This document shows positions 7,616 through 17,614 of a stretch of DNA of 64,000 nucleotides, piece by piece (the first letter of the stretch is position 1; the number at the start of each line of letters is the position of its first letter). This DNA comes from Maribacter sp. MMG018 (lineage in GTDB: Bacteria > Bacteroidota > Bacteroidia > Flavobacteriales > Flavobacteriaceae): NCBI RefSeq assembly GCF_018100785.1, contig NZ_JAGJEC010000002.1, positions 1,265,758 to 1,329,757 on the forward strand, in the 5' to 3' direction. The position numbers and the translations under genes were made by a program. Below the pieces are notes generated by a model. That model worked only from the letters and a program-made list of their open reading frames with translations. It was not told the origin of the DNA and did no database searches.

Positions 7616-10111
7616 ATGAAAAAACTTTTCCCTTTACTCCTGCTATTACTTACTTTAAACCCAATTTTAAGTCAAAGACCAGGAGGAGGCCGGGAAAATG
7701 GCCCAACATCAATCAAAATCACCGGTACAGTACTAGACCAAGAAACAGGTGAACCTTTAGAATATGCAACCTTAGTTCTACAAGATGCACAAAATCCTCA
7801 AAAAATTACTGGAGGCATCACAGATATGGACGGTAAATTTAACGTCGAAACCACTCCAGGAAAGTATAACATAAGAATAGAATACATTTCATATAAAACT
7901 TATTCCCTTCCTAACCAAACCCTAACCAGATCAAAGGATTTAGGTGTTGTAAAATTAGCTTTGGACGTAGCTCAATTGGAAGGTGTGGAAGTTGTTGGCG
8001 AAAAGACCACGGTAGAAGTACGTTTGGATAAAAAAATATACAATATCGGTAAAGACCTTACCAACAGTGGGGCCACTATTACAGATGCCCTTAATAATGT
8101 ACCTTCTGTAGATGTAGATGTAGAAGGGGCCATCAGTTTAAGGGGTAACGAGAATGTTAGAATATTGATAAACGGCAAGCCATCTGCCTTAGCAGGTTTT
8201 GGCTCTACGGATGCCCTAACACAATTACCTGCAGATGCCATAGAAAAAGTAGAGGTAATCACCAGTCCATCTGCACGTTATGATGCAGAGGGTACCGCTG
8301 GCATACTGAACATTGTCTTAAAGAAAGAAAAGACACTGGGTTTCAACGGGTCGGTAAATACTACGATCGGATACCCCGTAAATAGTGGTATTTCTGCAAA
8401 CGTAAATTTAAGAACCGATAAGTTCAATATCTTCAATACCACAGGATACAGCTACAGAGACGCACCCGGTAATGCCTTTTATGACAACACCTATACTTCT
8501 GGAAGCTATGACAGGATAATAGAAGACAGGGAATATAACAGGTTAAGAAAAGGTTTCAATACCAACTTAGGCCTAGAATACTTTTTAACCGAAACATCCT
8601 CTATTACAGGTAGTGTTTTTTATAGAACATCGGATAGTGAGGATGATACGGAAAATACCAATATGAGATATATTGGTAGCGCCCTTAGTAACGAAACATA
8701 CAGAACCGAAGACGAAAATGAAGACGATGAAAACTATCAGTTTTCATTAAACTATGTAAACGATTTGGACGAAGATGGTCAAAAACTGACAGTTGACCTT
8801 CAGTACTCAAAAGGAGAAGAGACCAAAGTTTCTATTATAGAGGAAAACAACACACTGCCCAATCAAAATCTAATTGTATTGGAAAATGTCTATGAAACAG
8901 AGTCGGAAGACGAGTATCTAGTACAGGCAGATTATGTACTTCCACTGGGGGATGCACAGTTTGAAGCTGGTTATAGGGGAACGTTCGAAAAAGATGCTAC
9001 AAATTACCGCTTAGATTCTTTAAACCAAGGTACCGGTCTGTTTGATATCAACAAAGATTTGACCAATTTGTTCACCTATACAGAAAATGTAAATGCCCTA
9101 TACACCCAATACGGTAATAAGTTCGGAAAGTTTTCTTTCTTATTAGGGTTACGATTAGAAAACACACAACTTAAAGGAGAACTGGATTCTGAATATGACA
9201 CTAGTGAACTGGAAGATCAATTGGGAGTTGATGTCGATGTAAATTTCGACAAAAACTACTTGGGACTTTTCCCTACCGTTAATTTAATATTTGAATTGGC
9301 GGACAATGAAAATATATCGCTTGGTTACAATAGAAGAATCAATAGACCCAGAGGATGGTTTGTAAACCCCTTCCCTTCCCGCTCCAGTAGAACTAATATT
9401 TTTCAAGGAAATCCAGACCTAAACCCAGCGTTTTCCAATGCTTTTGACGTGGGATACCTAAAAAGGTGGGATAAGTTAACTTTCACTTCTTCTGTCTATT
9501 ACCAAAGGGAAACAGATTCTTTTGAACGTGTACAAGAAGAGACAGGACAAACAACTACCGATGGTATAGAAATAATCAGATCCATACCTATAAACCTTTC
9601 TACGAACGACAGAATTGGCGTAGAGGCCGGAATGCTATACAATCCGGCCAAATGGTTGCGCTTAAACTCTAGTTTCAATTTTTTCCGTTTTTCCACCGAA
9701 GGTGATTTTAATGGTGTAGATTATGGTACGACCAACACCAGTTGGTTTGCAAGGTTTAGCTCTAAGGTCTCTTTACCTGCAAAGATAGATTGGCAGACCA
9801 ATGCATTCTACAGAGGGCCTTCACAAACGGCACAGAGCGAATACAAAGGAATATTTTCGTTGAACCTGGCCTTTAGTAAAGATATTTTAAATGACAACGG
9901 GACCCTCTCTATGAACGTTAGCGATTTATTGAACTCGAGAAAGAGAAGATCCTATACCGAAACCGAATTCTTTACCTCCGACAGTGAATTCCAATGGAGG
10001 AAAAGACAAATAACCCTAGGGTTCGTATATAGGTTCAATCAACCAAAAGAGCGTAATAGAGGTAACAATAGAGGAGGAAATGAAGATATGGAGGAAGAAA
10101 TAGAAGGTTAA
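7616..10111 (+). CDS. Outer-membrane beta-barrel protein, TonB-dependent-receptor-like, with CarboxypepD_reg domain
   Basis: An 831-residue protein with a signal peptide (about 1-19), a CarboxypepD_reg-like domain (about 33-115; TVLDQETGEPLEYATL), a plug domain (about 135-230; LNNVPSVDVDVEGAISLRGN, then VEVITSPSARYDAEGTAGI) and a long barrel ending in an aromatic strand before a charged tail. This architecture fits the OMP_b-brl_3 group of Bacteroidota. It acts in the outer membrane; the substrate is unknown. The gene is preceded by the small exported Gly/Tyr-rich protein and followed by a strong terminator hairpin. Confidence 0.9.
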   Translation: MKKLFPLLLLLLTLNPILSQRPGGGRENGPTSIKITGTVLDQETGEPLEYATLVLQDAQNPQKITGGITDMDGKFNVETTPGKYNIRIEYISYKTYSLPNQTLTRSKDLGVVKLALDVAQLEGVEVVGEKTTVEVRLDKKIYNIGKDLTNSGATITDALNNVPSVDVDVEGAISLRGNENVRILINGKPSALAGFGSTDALTQLPADAIEKVEVITSPSARYDAEGTAGILNIVLKKEKTLGFNGSVNTTIGYPVNSGISANVNLRTDKFNIFNTTGYSYRDAPGNAFYDNTYTSGSYDRIIEDREYNRLRKGFNTNLGLEYFLTETSSITGSVFYRTSDSEDDTENTNMRYIGSALSNETYRTEDENEDDENYQFSLNYVNDLDEDGQKLTVDLQYSKGEETKVSIIEENNTLPNQNLIVLENVYETESEDEYLVQADYVLPLGDAQFEAGYRGTFEKDATNYRLDSLNQGTGLFDINKDLTNLFTYTENVNALYTQYGNKFGKFSFLLGLRLENTQLKGELDSEYDTSELEDQLGVDVDVNFDKNYLGLFPTVNLIFELADNENISLGYNRRINRPRGWFVNPFPSRSSRTNIFQGNPDLNPAFSNAFDVGYLKRWDKLTFTSSVYYQRETDSFERVQEETGQTTTDGIEIIRSIPINLSTNDRIGVEAGMLYNPAKWLRLNSSFNFFRFSTEGDFNGVDYGTTNTSWFARFSSKVSLPAKIDWQTNAFYRGPSQTAQSEYKGIFSLNLAFSKDILNDNGTLSMNVSDLLNSRKRRSYTETEFFTSDSEFQWRKRQITLGFVYRFNQPKERNRGNNRGGNEDMEEEIEG

Positions 10112-10134
10112 CAGTAAAAACCTCCATAAAAAAA

Positions 10135-10160
10135 CGGGAAGCTATTAGCTTCCCGTTTTT
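10135..10160 (+). terminator. Rho-independent terminator after the barrel gene
   Basis: A perfect stem CGGGAAGCTA / TAGCTTCCCG around a one-base loop, followed by eight T. It ends the operon that starts at 7105. The A-run upstream would let it work in the other direction too. Confidence 0.85.
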
Positions 10161-10325
10161 TTTATTATATACAATTTGATTTTGGTTCTTTTCTTTCTAT
10201 AAATAAAAATCTACCGCATAAACCTATAACTTATCAAAAAGTTCTTATATGAGGTAAGAAACCGTAAAGAGAGAACATAACCAATTAAAGACAAGAAGGA
10301 GGAAAATAAATTTGGTGGCAACAAA

Positions 10326-10351
10326 AAAGGGAAGCAATAGCTTCCCTTTTC
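10326..10351 (-). terminator. Terminator of the small membrane protein gene
   Basis: AAAGGGAAGC / GCTTCCCTTT hairpin with loop AATA, flanked by A-run and T-run. It lies directly downstream (minus strand) of the gene ending at 10353. The 241-base stretch between 10111 and 10353 otherwise holds only the two terminators. Confidence 0.75.
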
Positions 10352-10352
10352 A

Positions 10353-10535
10353 TTATATATTATCGGCGGCGGCTCTTTTTTTGTCGCGCCTTTCTTTCAA
10401 CAATTCTTTTATATTACCAAATAACCAATATGGAACTACGAATGTCAATAAAAATATCATCAACCAAAAACCAATGGTCAATATGGTTAAAAATGCTAAA
10501 AATCCTAAATATTGGTCAAATTCAAACATAATCAT
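10353..10535 (-). CDS. Small hypothetical membrane protein
   Basis: A 60-residue protein with one long hydrophobic region, probably two tightly packed membrane passes (FLAFLTILTIGFWLMIFLL and the following VVPYWLF), and a basic, Lys/Arg-rich C-terminal tail that should face the cytosol. No family is recognised. The case for a real gene rests on membrane-protein-like composition, its own downstream terminator and its divergent orientation from fumC. Confidence 0.6.
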   Translation of the reverse strand: MIMFEFDQYLGFLAFLTILTIGFWLMIFLLTFVVPYWLFGNIKELLKERRDKKRAAADNI

Positions 10536-10636
10536 AAGTTTTACGCTTCAAAGATACTTTGAAATACCTAAATTTTGCAAATCAAATTTAAAAAATATTT
10601 AATTCTCAATGATCCGCAAATAATTCGCTAAACTGC

Positions 10637-10644
10637 TAACTTTG
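10637..10644 (+). promoter_or_regulatory. Possible -7 element for fumC
   Basis: TAACTTTG matches the Bacteroidota -7 consensus TAnnTTTG and lies 22 nt before the fumC start. No clear -33 TTTG is seen at the expected distance, so support is partial. Confidence 0.4.
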
Positions 10645-10665
10645 TTATTCTAAAAATTTATCATC

Positions 10666-12063
10666 ATGAGTTACAGAATAGAAAAAGACACCATGGGCGA
10701 AGTTAAGGTTCCCAAAGACAAATATTGGGGTGCCCAAACAGAGCGTTCGCGAAATAACTTTAAAATTGGACCAAGGGCCTCTATGCCTTTGGATATAATA
10801 TATGGTTTTGCCTATTTAAAGAAATCAGCCGCTTTTGCGAATTGCGAGTTAGGGGTCTTGAGCGAAACAAAAAGAGATTTGATCGCTACGGTATGTGATG
10901 AAATTTTACAAGGCAAACATGACGACCAATTTCCCCTTGTTATATGGCAGACCGGTTCGGGTACCCAAAGTAACATGAACGTTAACGAGGTAATTGCCAA
11001 CAGGGCACATGAATTGGCGGGCAACGTTATTGGTGAGGGAGAAAAAACCATACAGCCCAATGATGATGTCAACAAATCACAATCTTCAAACGACACCTTT
11101 CCTACGGGGATGCATATTGCAGCGTACAAAAAGATTGTTGAAGTAACCATACCGGGAATCACAAAATTAAGGGATACCTTAGATAAAAAAGCGAAAGAAT
11201 TTAAAAATGTAGTGAAGATCGGTAGAACCCATCTTATGGATGCTACACCTTTAACCTTGGGCCAAGAGTTTTCCGGATACGTTTCTCAACTGGACCATGG
11301 ATTGGCGGCATTAAAAAACACCTTAGACCATTTAAGCGAATTGGCCTTAGGAGGCACCGCAGTAGGCACAGGATTGAATACCCCTGCCGGTTATGATGTG
11401 TTGGTCGCCAAGTACATTTCAGATTTTACCGGCCTTCCTTTTAAGACCGCCGAGAATAAATTTGAAGCACTGGCAGCACACGACGCCATTGTAGAAAGTC
11501 ATGGGGCCTTAAAGCAACTTGCCGTTTCTTTGAACAAAATTGCAAACGATATTAGAATGATGGCTTCTGGTCCACGTTCAGGTATCGGTGAAATAATTAT
11601 TCCCGCGAACGAACCAGGAAGCTCTATAATGCCGGGTAAAGTGAACCCTACCCAATGTGAAGCATTAACAATGGTGTGCGCACAAGTAATGGGCAACGAT
11701 GTTGCTATAACCGTTGGTGGTACCCAAGGACATTATGAACTTAATGTTTTTAAACCGGTTATGGCCGCCAATATTTTACAGTCCGCACAATTATTAGGTG
11801 ATGCCTGCACTAGCTTTGAAGAACACTGTGCCAATGGCATAGAGCCCAACCATGAGGTTATTAAACAACTTTTGAACAATTCTTTAATGCTGGTTACGGC
11901 ACTGAATACCAAAATAGGATATTACAAAGCCGCCGAAATAGCAAATACGGCGCATAAAAACGGTACTACCCTGAAAGAAGAAGCTATTAACCTAGGTTAC
12001 GTTTCTGCAGAAGATTATGACGAATGGGTAAAACCCGAAGACATGGTAGGCAGTTTAAAATAG
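10666..12063 (+). CDS. fumC: Class II fumarate hydratase
   Basis: A 465-residue cytosolic enzyme of the TCA cycle that interconverts fumarate and malate without an iron-sulfur cluster. Signatures are [14 protein letters not shown] near residue 100, [14 protein letters not shown] near residue 188 and the superfamily signature [15 protein letters not shown] near residue 319, which carries the catalytic Ser loop. The length fits FumC. It is a single gene with its own promoter-like element and a strong downstream hairpin. Confidence 0.96.
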   Translation: MSYRIEKDTMGEVKVPKDKYWGAQTERSRNNFKIGPRASMPLDIIYGFAYLKKSAAFANCELGVLSETKRDLIATVCDEILQGKHDDQFPLVIWQTGSGTQSNMNVNEVIANRAHELAGNVIGEGEKTIQPNDDVNKSQSSNDTFPTGMHIAAYKKIVEVTIPGITKLRDTLDKKAKEFKNVVKIGRTHLMDATPLTLGQEFSGYVSQLDHGLAALKNTLDHLSELALGGTAVGTGLNTPAGYDVLVAKYISDFTGLPFKTAENKFEALAAHDAIVESHGALKQLAVSLNKIANDIRMMASGPRSGIGEIIIPANEPGSSIMPGKVNPTQCEALTMVCAQVMGNDVAITVGGTQGHYELNVFKPVMAANILQSAQLLGDACTSFEEHCANGIEPNHEVIKQLLNNSLMLVTALNTKIGYYKAAEIANTAHKNGTTLKEEAINLGYVSAEDYDEWVKPEDMVGSLK

Positions 12064-12088
12064 ACCTAACTAAATAATATAAAATGAA

Positions 12089-12119
12089 AATGGCGGTCTG
12101 TAACAGACCGCCATTTTTT
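12089..12119. terminator. Bidirectional terminator between fumC and the coiled-coil gene
   Basis: AATGGCGGTCTG / CAGACCGCCATT with loop TAA, an A-run before and T-run after. It sits between two convergent genes and can serve both. Confidence 0.88.
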
Positions 12120-12144
12120 ATTTAATGGATAGTGTATGTGTTTA

Positions 12145-13032
12145 TTATTTCAGGGTAAATTGAGATGTACCCAATAATTTAAGTTTATCGTCATATACAT
12201 TTACCATGTATTTTCCACTTTTGAAATCACCTGCAGGCTTGTTCAAATAATCACAGATGTCCAAGCTTTTATTTTCATAGTAGAAGCTAGTTGACTTAGA
12301 ATAAGTAATAGAAGCACCTTCATCGTTCGTCTTAGAGAAGCTCTCTCCCATTACATTTCCTTGAGGATCTAAAGCCTCTATATAAAATTCTCTATCACCC
12401 GCTTGTGCAATAACGTTATCGGCAATTGTAAAACAGATCTTAAATTTGTCGGTAGCCCTGGCTCTTTGTGTAGAAACCAATTTACCACTGTTACGTTCTT
12501 TTACTGCATCTACGTTGATTTTAGACAAGTTTAAAGCAGAACCTTTTTCAACTGCATCTGCCAATTGAGTGTTTTGAACAACCAATGAATCGTTGAAAAC
12601 AGTTTGTTTTTCCAACTCTACATAAGTGCTATCTCTCTGCATAGCGATCATAGTGTTAGATCTTGTTAAAGAATCAACTTGTTTCAACAATTGCTCTCTT
12701 TCCGCCTTTAAGACACTTACTTGTCTTCTATATCTAGAAAGTGTAGAAATGTCGGCTTTCATTGTTTTTACAGAGTCAATATACTTCGCAATGTTATCTC
12801 TTGCAGAAACCAATTCCTCATTGGTGGCATTGCTCTCCAAAATTGCCTTGTCATACTCTGATTTTAGACTATTTAAATCCTCGACCACAAGTTCCTTTTC
12901 CTTGGTAAGAACGCTCTCTGTCTTTTTCTTATCTTGATAAAGACTAACGGTGTATATAATAGTACCTAAAAGTACCACACCTAACAAAGCGGCCAAGACC
13001 TTCAATCCATTGTTACTTTTTGTTTCAGTCAT
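12145..13032 (-). CDS. Membrane-anchored coiled-coil protein, unknown function
   Basis: A 295-residue protein with one N-terminal transmembrane helix (about 11-29), then a long coiled coil (about 32-160) and a C-terminal beta-rich domain (about 190-295) that contains FKICFTIADN and ends KLLGTSQFTLK. The topology suggests the domain is in the periplasm, held away from the membrane by the coiled coil. Similar flavobacterial proteins are sometimes labelled as chromosome partitioning, which nothing in this sequence supports. It is monocistronic. Confidence 0.8.
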   Translation of the reverse strand: MTETKSNNGLKVLAALLGVVLLGTIIYTVSLYQDKKKTESVLTKEKELVVEDLNSLKSEYDKAILESNATNEELVSARDNIAKYIDSVKTMKADISTLSRYRRQVSVLKAEREQLLKQVDSLTRSNTMIAMQRDSTYVELEKQTVFNDSLVVQNTQLADAVEKGSALNLSKINVDAVKERNSGKLVSTQRARATDKFKICFTIADNVIAQAGDREFYIEALDPQGNVMGESFSKTNDEGASITYSKSTSFYYENKSLDICDYLNKPAGDFKSGKYMVNVYDDKLKLLGTSQFTLK

Positions 13033-13201
13033 AATGTAATTTTTAATTAATCGCGTTGGTTTTAAGCTAAAATAATTGTTTGTATCAATACTATATACGC
13101 AAAGAACTAATTTTTAGATTTTTTATTGTTAATTTATTTTCTTAACGGCTTCCTCATAAACAATAATCTAATTTTATATTGTCACCAATGTAGACCCTGC
13201 C

Positions 13202-13660
13202 ATGCAAAAAATAATTCCGTACGAACCTAAATACGCAAAAGCTTTCAGAGACTTGAACCTGTTATGGCTAAACAAATATTTTAAAGTTGAAAACAAGGAC
13301 ACCGAGTTGCTAAACAATTGCCAAGAGAATATAATTGACAAAGGAGGGTATATCTTTATAGCCCTATTAAATGAGATTCCCGTAGGGTGTTTCGCTCTGA
13401 TAAAGAAAAACGAAACGTCGTATGAATTGGGCAAAATGGCCGTAAGCGAAAAATATCAAGGTTTAAAAATTGGGCAAAAAATGTTAGCATACGCTATTGA
13501 TTTTGCCAAACAGAAAGATTGCAAAAAAATCGAATTATATTCTAGCACCAAACTAGACACCGCCCTGCACATCTATAAAAAATTCGGGTTCAAAGAAATA
13601 GAATTAGAAGAACCCCTACCCTACGCCCGAAGCGATGTTAAAATGGAATTAATAATATAA
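13202..13660 (+). CDS. GNAT family N-acetyltransferase
   Basis: A 152-residue GNAT protein. The acetyl-CoA pyrophosphate loop is KYQGLKIGQKM (about residues 83-93), following the beta-strand ELGKMAVSE. The C-terminal YKKFGFKEIE is the usual motif-B end. The acceptor substrate is unknown. The gene is followed 17 nt later by the metallo-beta-lactamase-fold lipoprotein gene and may be cotranscribed with it. Confidence 0.85.
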   Translation: MQKIIPYEPKYAKAFRDLNLLWLNKYFKVENKDTELLNNCQENIIDKGGYIFIALLNEIPVGCFALIKKNETSYELGKMAVSEKYQGLKIGQKMLAYAIDFAKQKDCKKIELYSSTKLDTALHIYKKFGFKEIELEEPLPYARSDVKMELII

Positions 13661-13677
13661 ACCCTAAAACCAGTCGT

Positions 13678-14493
13678 ATGAAAAAAATAAAATTATTTGC
13701 GCCTATCCTTATAGCGCTCTTCGTTTTTTCTTGCAAAAACGAAAAAAAATCGGATTCTAAGGTTAATGAAACAGCACAAAACCAAAATGCCGTTTCAGAA
13801 CAATCGAAAGAAGAAACGAACAATACCGTATCCATAATTCCCATAGAACATGCTACCGCCGTAGTACAATGGAACGATATTACGGTTTATATTGACCCTG
13901 TGGGAGGTGCAAAAGCTTTTGAGGAACAAGAGCTACCCGATTTAATATTGATTACGGATATTCATGGAGACCACCTAAGTGTTGAGACCCTACGGGAACT
14001 AAACACTTCCAGAGCCAAAATAATTGCCCCCAAGGCCGTCGCCGATAAATTACCGGAAGAGTTTACGACACAGTTGGATATTTTGGCCAATGGAGAATCA
14101 AAAGAGCGATATGGTATTACCATAGAAGCCGTACCTATGTACAATCTGCGGGAAGAGGCCAAGAAATTTCATGAAAAAGGAAGGGGCAACGGTTATATAT
14201 TGAACCTGGGCGATCAACGAATCTATTTTTCTGGCGATACGGAGGATATTCCAGAAATGCGAAGTCTAGAAAATATCGACAAAGCTTTTGTTTGCATGAA
14301 CTTACCATATACTATGACCGTTGAAAATGCGGCCGAAGGAGTACTTGCCTTTAAACCAGAACAAGTATACCCCTATCATTATAGAGGTAAACCAGATGTT
14401 AGCGATGTAGCAAAGTTTAAGGAATTGGTAAATGCCGGCAATCCTGATATTGAAGTGGTACAACTAGATTGGTATCCGAACAACGAATATTAA
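13678..14493 (+). CDS. MBL-fold metallohydrolase lipoprotein
   Basis: A 271-residue protein with a lipoprotein signal whose lipobox Cys is residue 19 (VFSCKNEKK). A metallo-beta-lactamase-like domain of the UlaG type (about 55-265) follows. Metal-binding residues are visible in TDIHGDHLSVE, the GDTEDIPEM segment, and the late YPYHYRG histidine. Membrane-anchored and probably periplasmic; the substrate is unknown. Confidence 0.87.
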   Translation: MKKIKLFAPILIALFVFSCKNEKKSDSKVNETAQNQNAVSEQSKEETNNTVSIIPIEHATAVVQWNDITVYIDPVGGAKAFEEQELPDLILITDIHGDHLSVETLRELNTSRAKIIAPKAVADKLPEEFTTQLDILANGESKERYGITIEAVPMYNLREEAKKFHEKGRGNGYILNLGDQRIYFSGDTEDIPEMRSLENIDKAFVCMNLPYTMTVENAAEGVLAFKPEQVYPYHYRGKPDVSDVAKFKELVNAGNPDIEVVQLDWYPNNEY

Positions 14494-14500
14494 CCCATAA

Positions 14501-14536
14501 AAAAGCCCCTTCTGGTTACCATGAAGGGGCTTTTTG
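14501..14536. terminator. Bidirectional terminator
   Basis: AAAAGCCCCTTC / GAAGGGGCTTTTT hairpin with a loop of about ten bases, between the convergent MBL-fold and ettA genes. Confidence 0.85.
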
Positions 14537-14554
14537 GTTTATGTCATCTGTTCG

Positions 14555-16246
14555 TTATCGAATCAACTTTTTATATTTAATACGTTTCGGCATTAAATCA
14601 CCTCCTAGGCGTTTCTTTTTGTTCTCTTCATATTCTGAGAAAGACCCTTCAAAGAAATATACTTGAGAATCCCCTTCGAACGCAAGTATATGGGTACAGA
14701 TACGATCCAAGAACCATCTGTCGTGGGAAATAACGACCGCACATCCGGCAAAGTTCTCCAAACCTTCTTCCAATGCTCGCAGCGTATTAACATCCAGATC
14801 GTTCGTTGGCTCATCTAAAAGCAATACGTTGCCCTCTTCCTTTAATGTCATTGCCAAATGCAAACGGTTACGCTCACCACCGGAAAGCATGTTCACTTTT
14901 TTATTCTGCTCGCTACCAGAGAAATTAAATCGGCTTAGATAGGCTCTAGAATTCACCTGCCTTCCCCCCATCATTATAAGCTCTTGCTCATCACTGAAGT
15001 TTTGCCAAATGGTTTTTTCCGGATCAATATTACTATGGCTTTGGTCTACGTAGGCTATTTTGGCAGTTTCACCAACAATGAACTCCCCTTTATCCGGAGT
15101 TTCTTCTCCCATGATCATTTTAAAGATAGTGGTTTTACCGGCACCGTTCGGACCGATAATACCAACTATACCCGCTTGGGGCAATTTAAAGTTAAGATCC
15201 TCGTATAGCAATTTATCCCCAAAAGCCTTACTTACACCTTTGGCCTCGATAACGTTGGTGCCCAATCGTGGTCCATTCGGTATATAGATTTCCAACTTTT
15301 CGTCCAACTGCTTTTGGTCTTGGCTCATCAACTTATCATAGTTTTTAAGACGTGCCTTTTGTTTGGTCTGTCTACCCTTGGCTCCTTGACGCACCCATTC
15401 CAACTCACGCTCCAATGTTTTTTGTCTTTTGGAGGCGGATTTGCTTTCATCGGCCATTCTTTTTGACTTCTGATCTAGCCATGACGAATAGTTTCCTTTC
15501 CAAGGTATGCCTTCTCCCCTATCCAATTCTAAAATCCAACCTGCCACATTATCCAAGAAATATCTATCGTGGGTAACCGCTATGACCGTACCCTTATATT
15601 GGGCCAAGTGATGCTCTAACCAATGTACCGACTCTGCATCTAAGTGGTTGGTAGGCTCATCCAACAATAATATTTCCGGTTCTTGCAAAAGTAGGCGACA
15701 AAGGGCTACCCTTCTTCGTTCACCTCCGGACAAAACAGCTATTTTCTTATCGGCCTCGGGGGTTCTAAGGGCATCCATGGCAATTTCTAGCTTGGTATCC
15801 AATTCCCAAGCGTTTGATGCATCTATTTTATCTTGCAAAGCAGCTTGCTTGTCCATCAACTTTTGCATCTTATCAGCATCTTCGTAAACCTCTGGCAGAC
15901 CGAACATATCGTTGATCTTATTATACTCGTCCAAAATTGCAACGGTTTCCGCTACCCCTTCCTTTACGACCTCCAATACCGTTTTATCTTCATCCAACTT
16001 TGGTTCCTGTTCCAAATAACCAACATTGTAACCCGGTGAAAACACCACGTCTCCCTGAAAGTTTTTATCTACCCCAGCGATTATTTTTAACAATGTGGAC
16101 TTACCCGATCCATTAAGACCCAGGATTCCGATTTTGGCACCGTAGAAAAAACTCAGGTATATATCTTTAAGTACCGGTGTGTTTGCCGTTTTAAAGGTTT
16201 TTGTAACCCCGGACATAGAAAAAATGACTTTCTTATCGTCAGACAT
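14555..16246 (-). CDS. ettA: Energy-dependent translational throttle protein EttA (ABC-F)
   Basis: A 563-residue ABC-F ATPase that binds the ribosomal E site and gates elongation according to ATP/ADP. It has two ATP-binding cassettes: Walker A GLNGSGKS at residues 43-50 and GPNGAGKT in the second half, each with an ABC signature (LSGGERRRV and LSGGERNRL) and Walker B (LLLDEPTNHLD, LLLDEPTNDLD). The linker between them is charged and helical (residues about 240-320). There are no membrane segments, and the length matches EttA rather than Uup. Confidence 0.94.
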   Translation of the reverse strand: MSDDKKVIFSMSGVTKTFKTANTPVLKDIYLSFFYGAKIGILGLNGSGKSTLLKIIAGVDKNFQGDVVFSPGYNVGYLEQEPKLDEDKTVLEVVKEGVAETVAILDEYNKINDMFGLPEVYEDADKMQKLMDKQAALQDKIDASNAWELDTKLEIAMDALRTPEADKKIAVLSGGERRRVALCRLLLQEPEILLLDEPTNHLDAESVHWLEHHLAQYKGTVIAVTHDRYFLDNVAGWILELDRGEGIPWKGNYSSWLDQKSKRMADESKSASKRQKTLERELEWVRQGAKGRQTKQKARLKNYDKLMSQDQKQLDEKLEIYIPNGPRLGTNVIEAKGVSKAFGDKLLYEDLNFKLPQAGIVGIIGPNGAGKTTIFKMIMGEETPDKGEFIVGETAKIAYVDQSHSNIDPEKTIWQNFSDEQELIMMGGRQVNSRAYLSRFNFSGSEQNKKVNMLSGGERNRLHLAMTLKEEGNVLLLDEPTNDLDVNTLRALEEGLENFAGCAVVISHDRWFLDRICTHILAFEGDSQVYFFEGSFSEYEENKKKRLGGDLMPKRIKYKKLIR

Positions 16247-16313
16247 AATAATTAAAAATTAGGTATTGTGTTTTAAAGAAAAGCGTACGACGCATGTGTT
16301 TTTTAGAAGGAAA

Positions 16314-16496
16314 CTAAACCCTTCCCTTAAGTGCATTAAATACCCAAGCAATAGCAAAAAATCCTATACCTACCGAGGCAAATCCCCATCCTGCTACGTC
16401 ATCATATCTAAATGCTCCAAGGGCTATGAGCCCCAAACCGACCAAAATCATAATAAATGTGGCCCATGCCAAAACCGTGTTCTTGTTCATTCCCAT
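16314..16496 (-). CDS. CAL67264 family small membrane protein
   Basis: A 60-residue protein with two predicted membrane helices separated by a short loop (WATFIMILVGLGLIALGAF and FASVGIGFFAIAWVFNAL). It matches the small CAL67264-type membrane proteins of Flavobacteriia. No function is known. It lies between ettA and the oxidoreductase on the same strand. Confidence 0.8.
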   Translation of the reverse strand: MGMNKNTVLAWATFIMILVGLGLIALGAFRYDDVAGWGFASVGIGFFAIAWVFNALKGRV

Positions 16497-16565
16497 CTTA
16501 TCTATAATTTTTAGCGAACTTCAAATATCGCAATTTTTAAAATGTCTTTTTAATTTTATTATGGA

Positions 16566-17570
16566 TTATTCCTCAAAAGGAAACCTGATCTTCGTCTTTT
16601 CACGTACTTTATCCATTAAGGAAATTAGATCGAGACTGTTTTTATGACTCCATAAATTGCTCTGCAACTTACCGGCACCAAGACATTGGTGCACCTCCTC
16701 GATCTCATGGGTATACCCTTTTCCTGTTTTTGGGACCTCGACCGTTACAGTTTTCCCATCTTTAACAATGGTATAACTGGTAGCCTCATGCCACCTGGGG
16801 TTAATATAGATACTCCCTTTACTTCCCGAAATCTCACTTTTCATTTCAGAATTTGAAGTTAACCCACTATACAATAACGCATGGGCATCGGGGTAACCGA
16901 ACACCATACTACACTGTTTTTCTACACCGGTAGAATGAAAATTGGCCTTGGCCATAATATCTGTAGGCATCCCCAACATTAGATAGGATAAAAAAATAGG
17001 GTAAATACCTATATCCAACAAAGATCCCCCAGCAAGATCAGGGTTCAAAATTCTTCCTCCCTCATCCCTATCCAAAGCATAAAAAGCAAAATCAGAATAC
17101 AAATATCCTACTTTGCCAATTTCCCCGGCATCTACTAATTCTTTAACTTTTTTTATCGTGGGGTTAAACCTAGACCAAAGGGCTTCCATTAGAAAAACCC
17201 CATTTTCTTGCGCTACTTTTACAATAGCCGCTACTTCTTTCTTGTTTACCCCTAAAGGTTTTTCGCACAACACATTTTTGCCGGCTTTCATAGCGGCTAT
17301 GGCCAATGCGGCATGACCGGTATGGGGAGTCGCTATGTAGACCACATCTACCGTATCACTTTCAAACAGTTCCTTATAACTCCCAAAAGAATGGGATGCC
17401 CCATATTCGGAAGCAAATTCCCGGGCCTTATTTAAACTTCTAGAAGCGACCGCCGTCAGCTGCCCTCCCTTCACCAATGTCAAATCTTTTGAAAACGTAT
17501 GAGCTATTTTACCAGCTCCTGCGATACCCCATCTAACCATACTTTTGTTTTTAGTATTGTATTTACCCAA
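16566..17570 (-). CDS. Gfo/Idh/MocA family NAD(P)-dependent oxidoreductase
   Basis: A 334-residue dehydrogenase with an N-terminal Rossmann fold (RWGIAGAGKIAHTFSKDL, about 13-30). The family motif CEKPLGVNKKE (about 101-111) carries the conserved Lys. The C-terminal alpha/beta domain includes DIGIYPIFLSYLMLG, with the Asp expected near the active site. The substrate is probably a sugar or cyclitol derivative but cannot be assigned. It is divergent from the carboxylase gene. Confidence 0.9.
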   Translation of the reverse strand: MGKYNTKNKSMVRWGIAGAGKIAHTFSKDLTLVKGGQLTAVASRSLNKAREFASEYGASHSFGSYKELFESDTVDVVYIATPHTGHAALAIAAMKAGKNVLCEKPLGVNKKEVAAIVKVAQENGVFLMEALWSRFNPTIKKVKELVDAGEIGKVGYLYSDFAFYALDRDEGGRILNPDLAGGSLLDIGIYPIFLSYLMLGMPTDIMAKANFHSTGVEKQCSMVFGYPDAHALLYSGLTSNSEMKSEISGSKGSIYINPRWHEATSYTIVKDGKTVTVEVPKTGKGYTHEIEEVHQCLGAGKLQSNLWSHKNSLDLISLMDKVREKTKIRFPFEE

Positions 17571-17614
17571 ATTTAACTCCTTATCTTTAGCCTAGAAAAA
17601 AGAAATTGTAAAGA

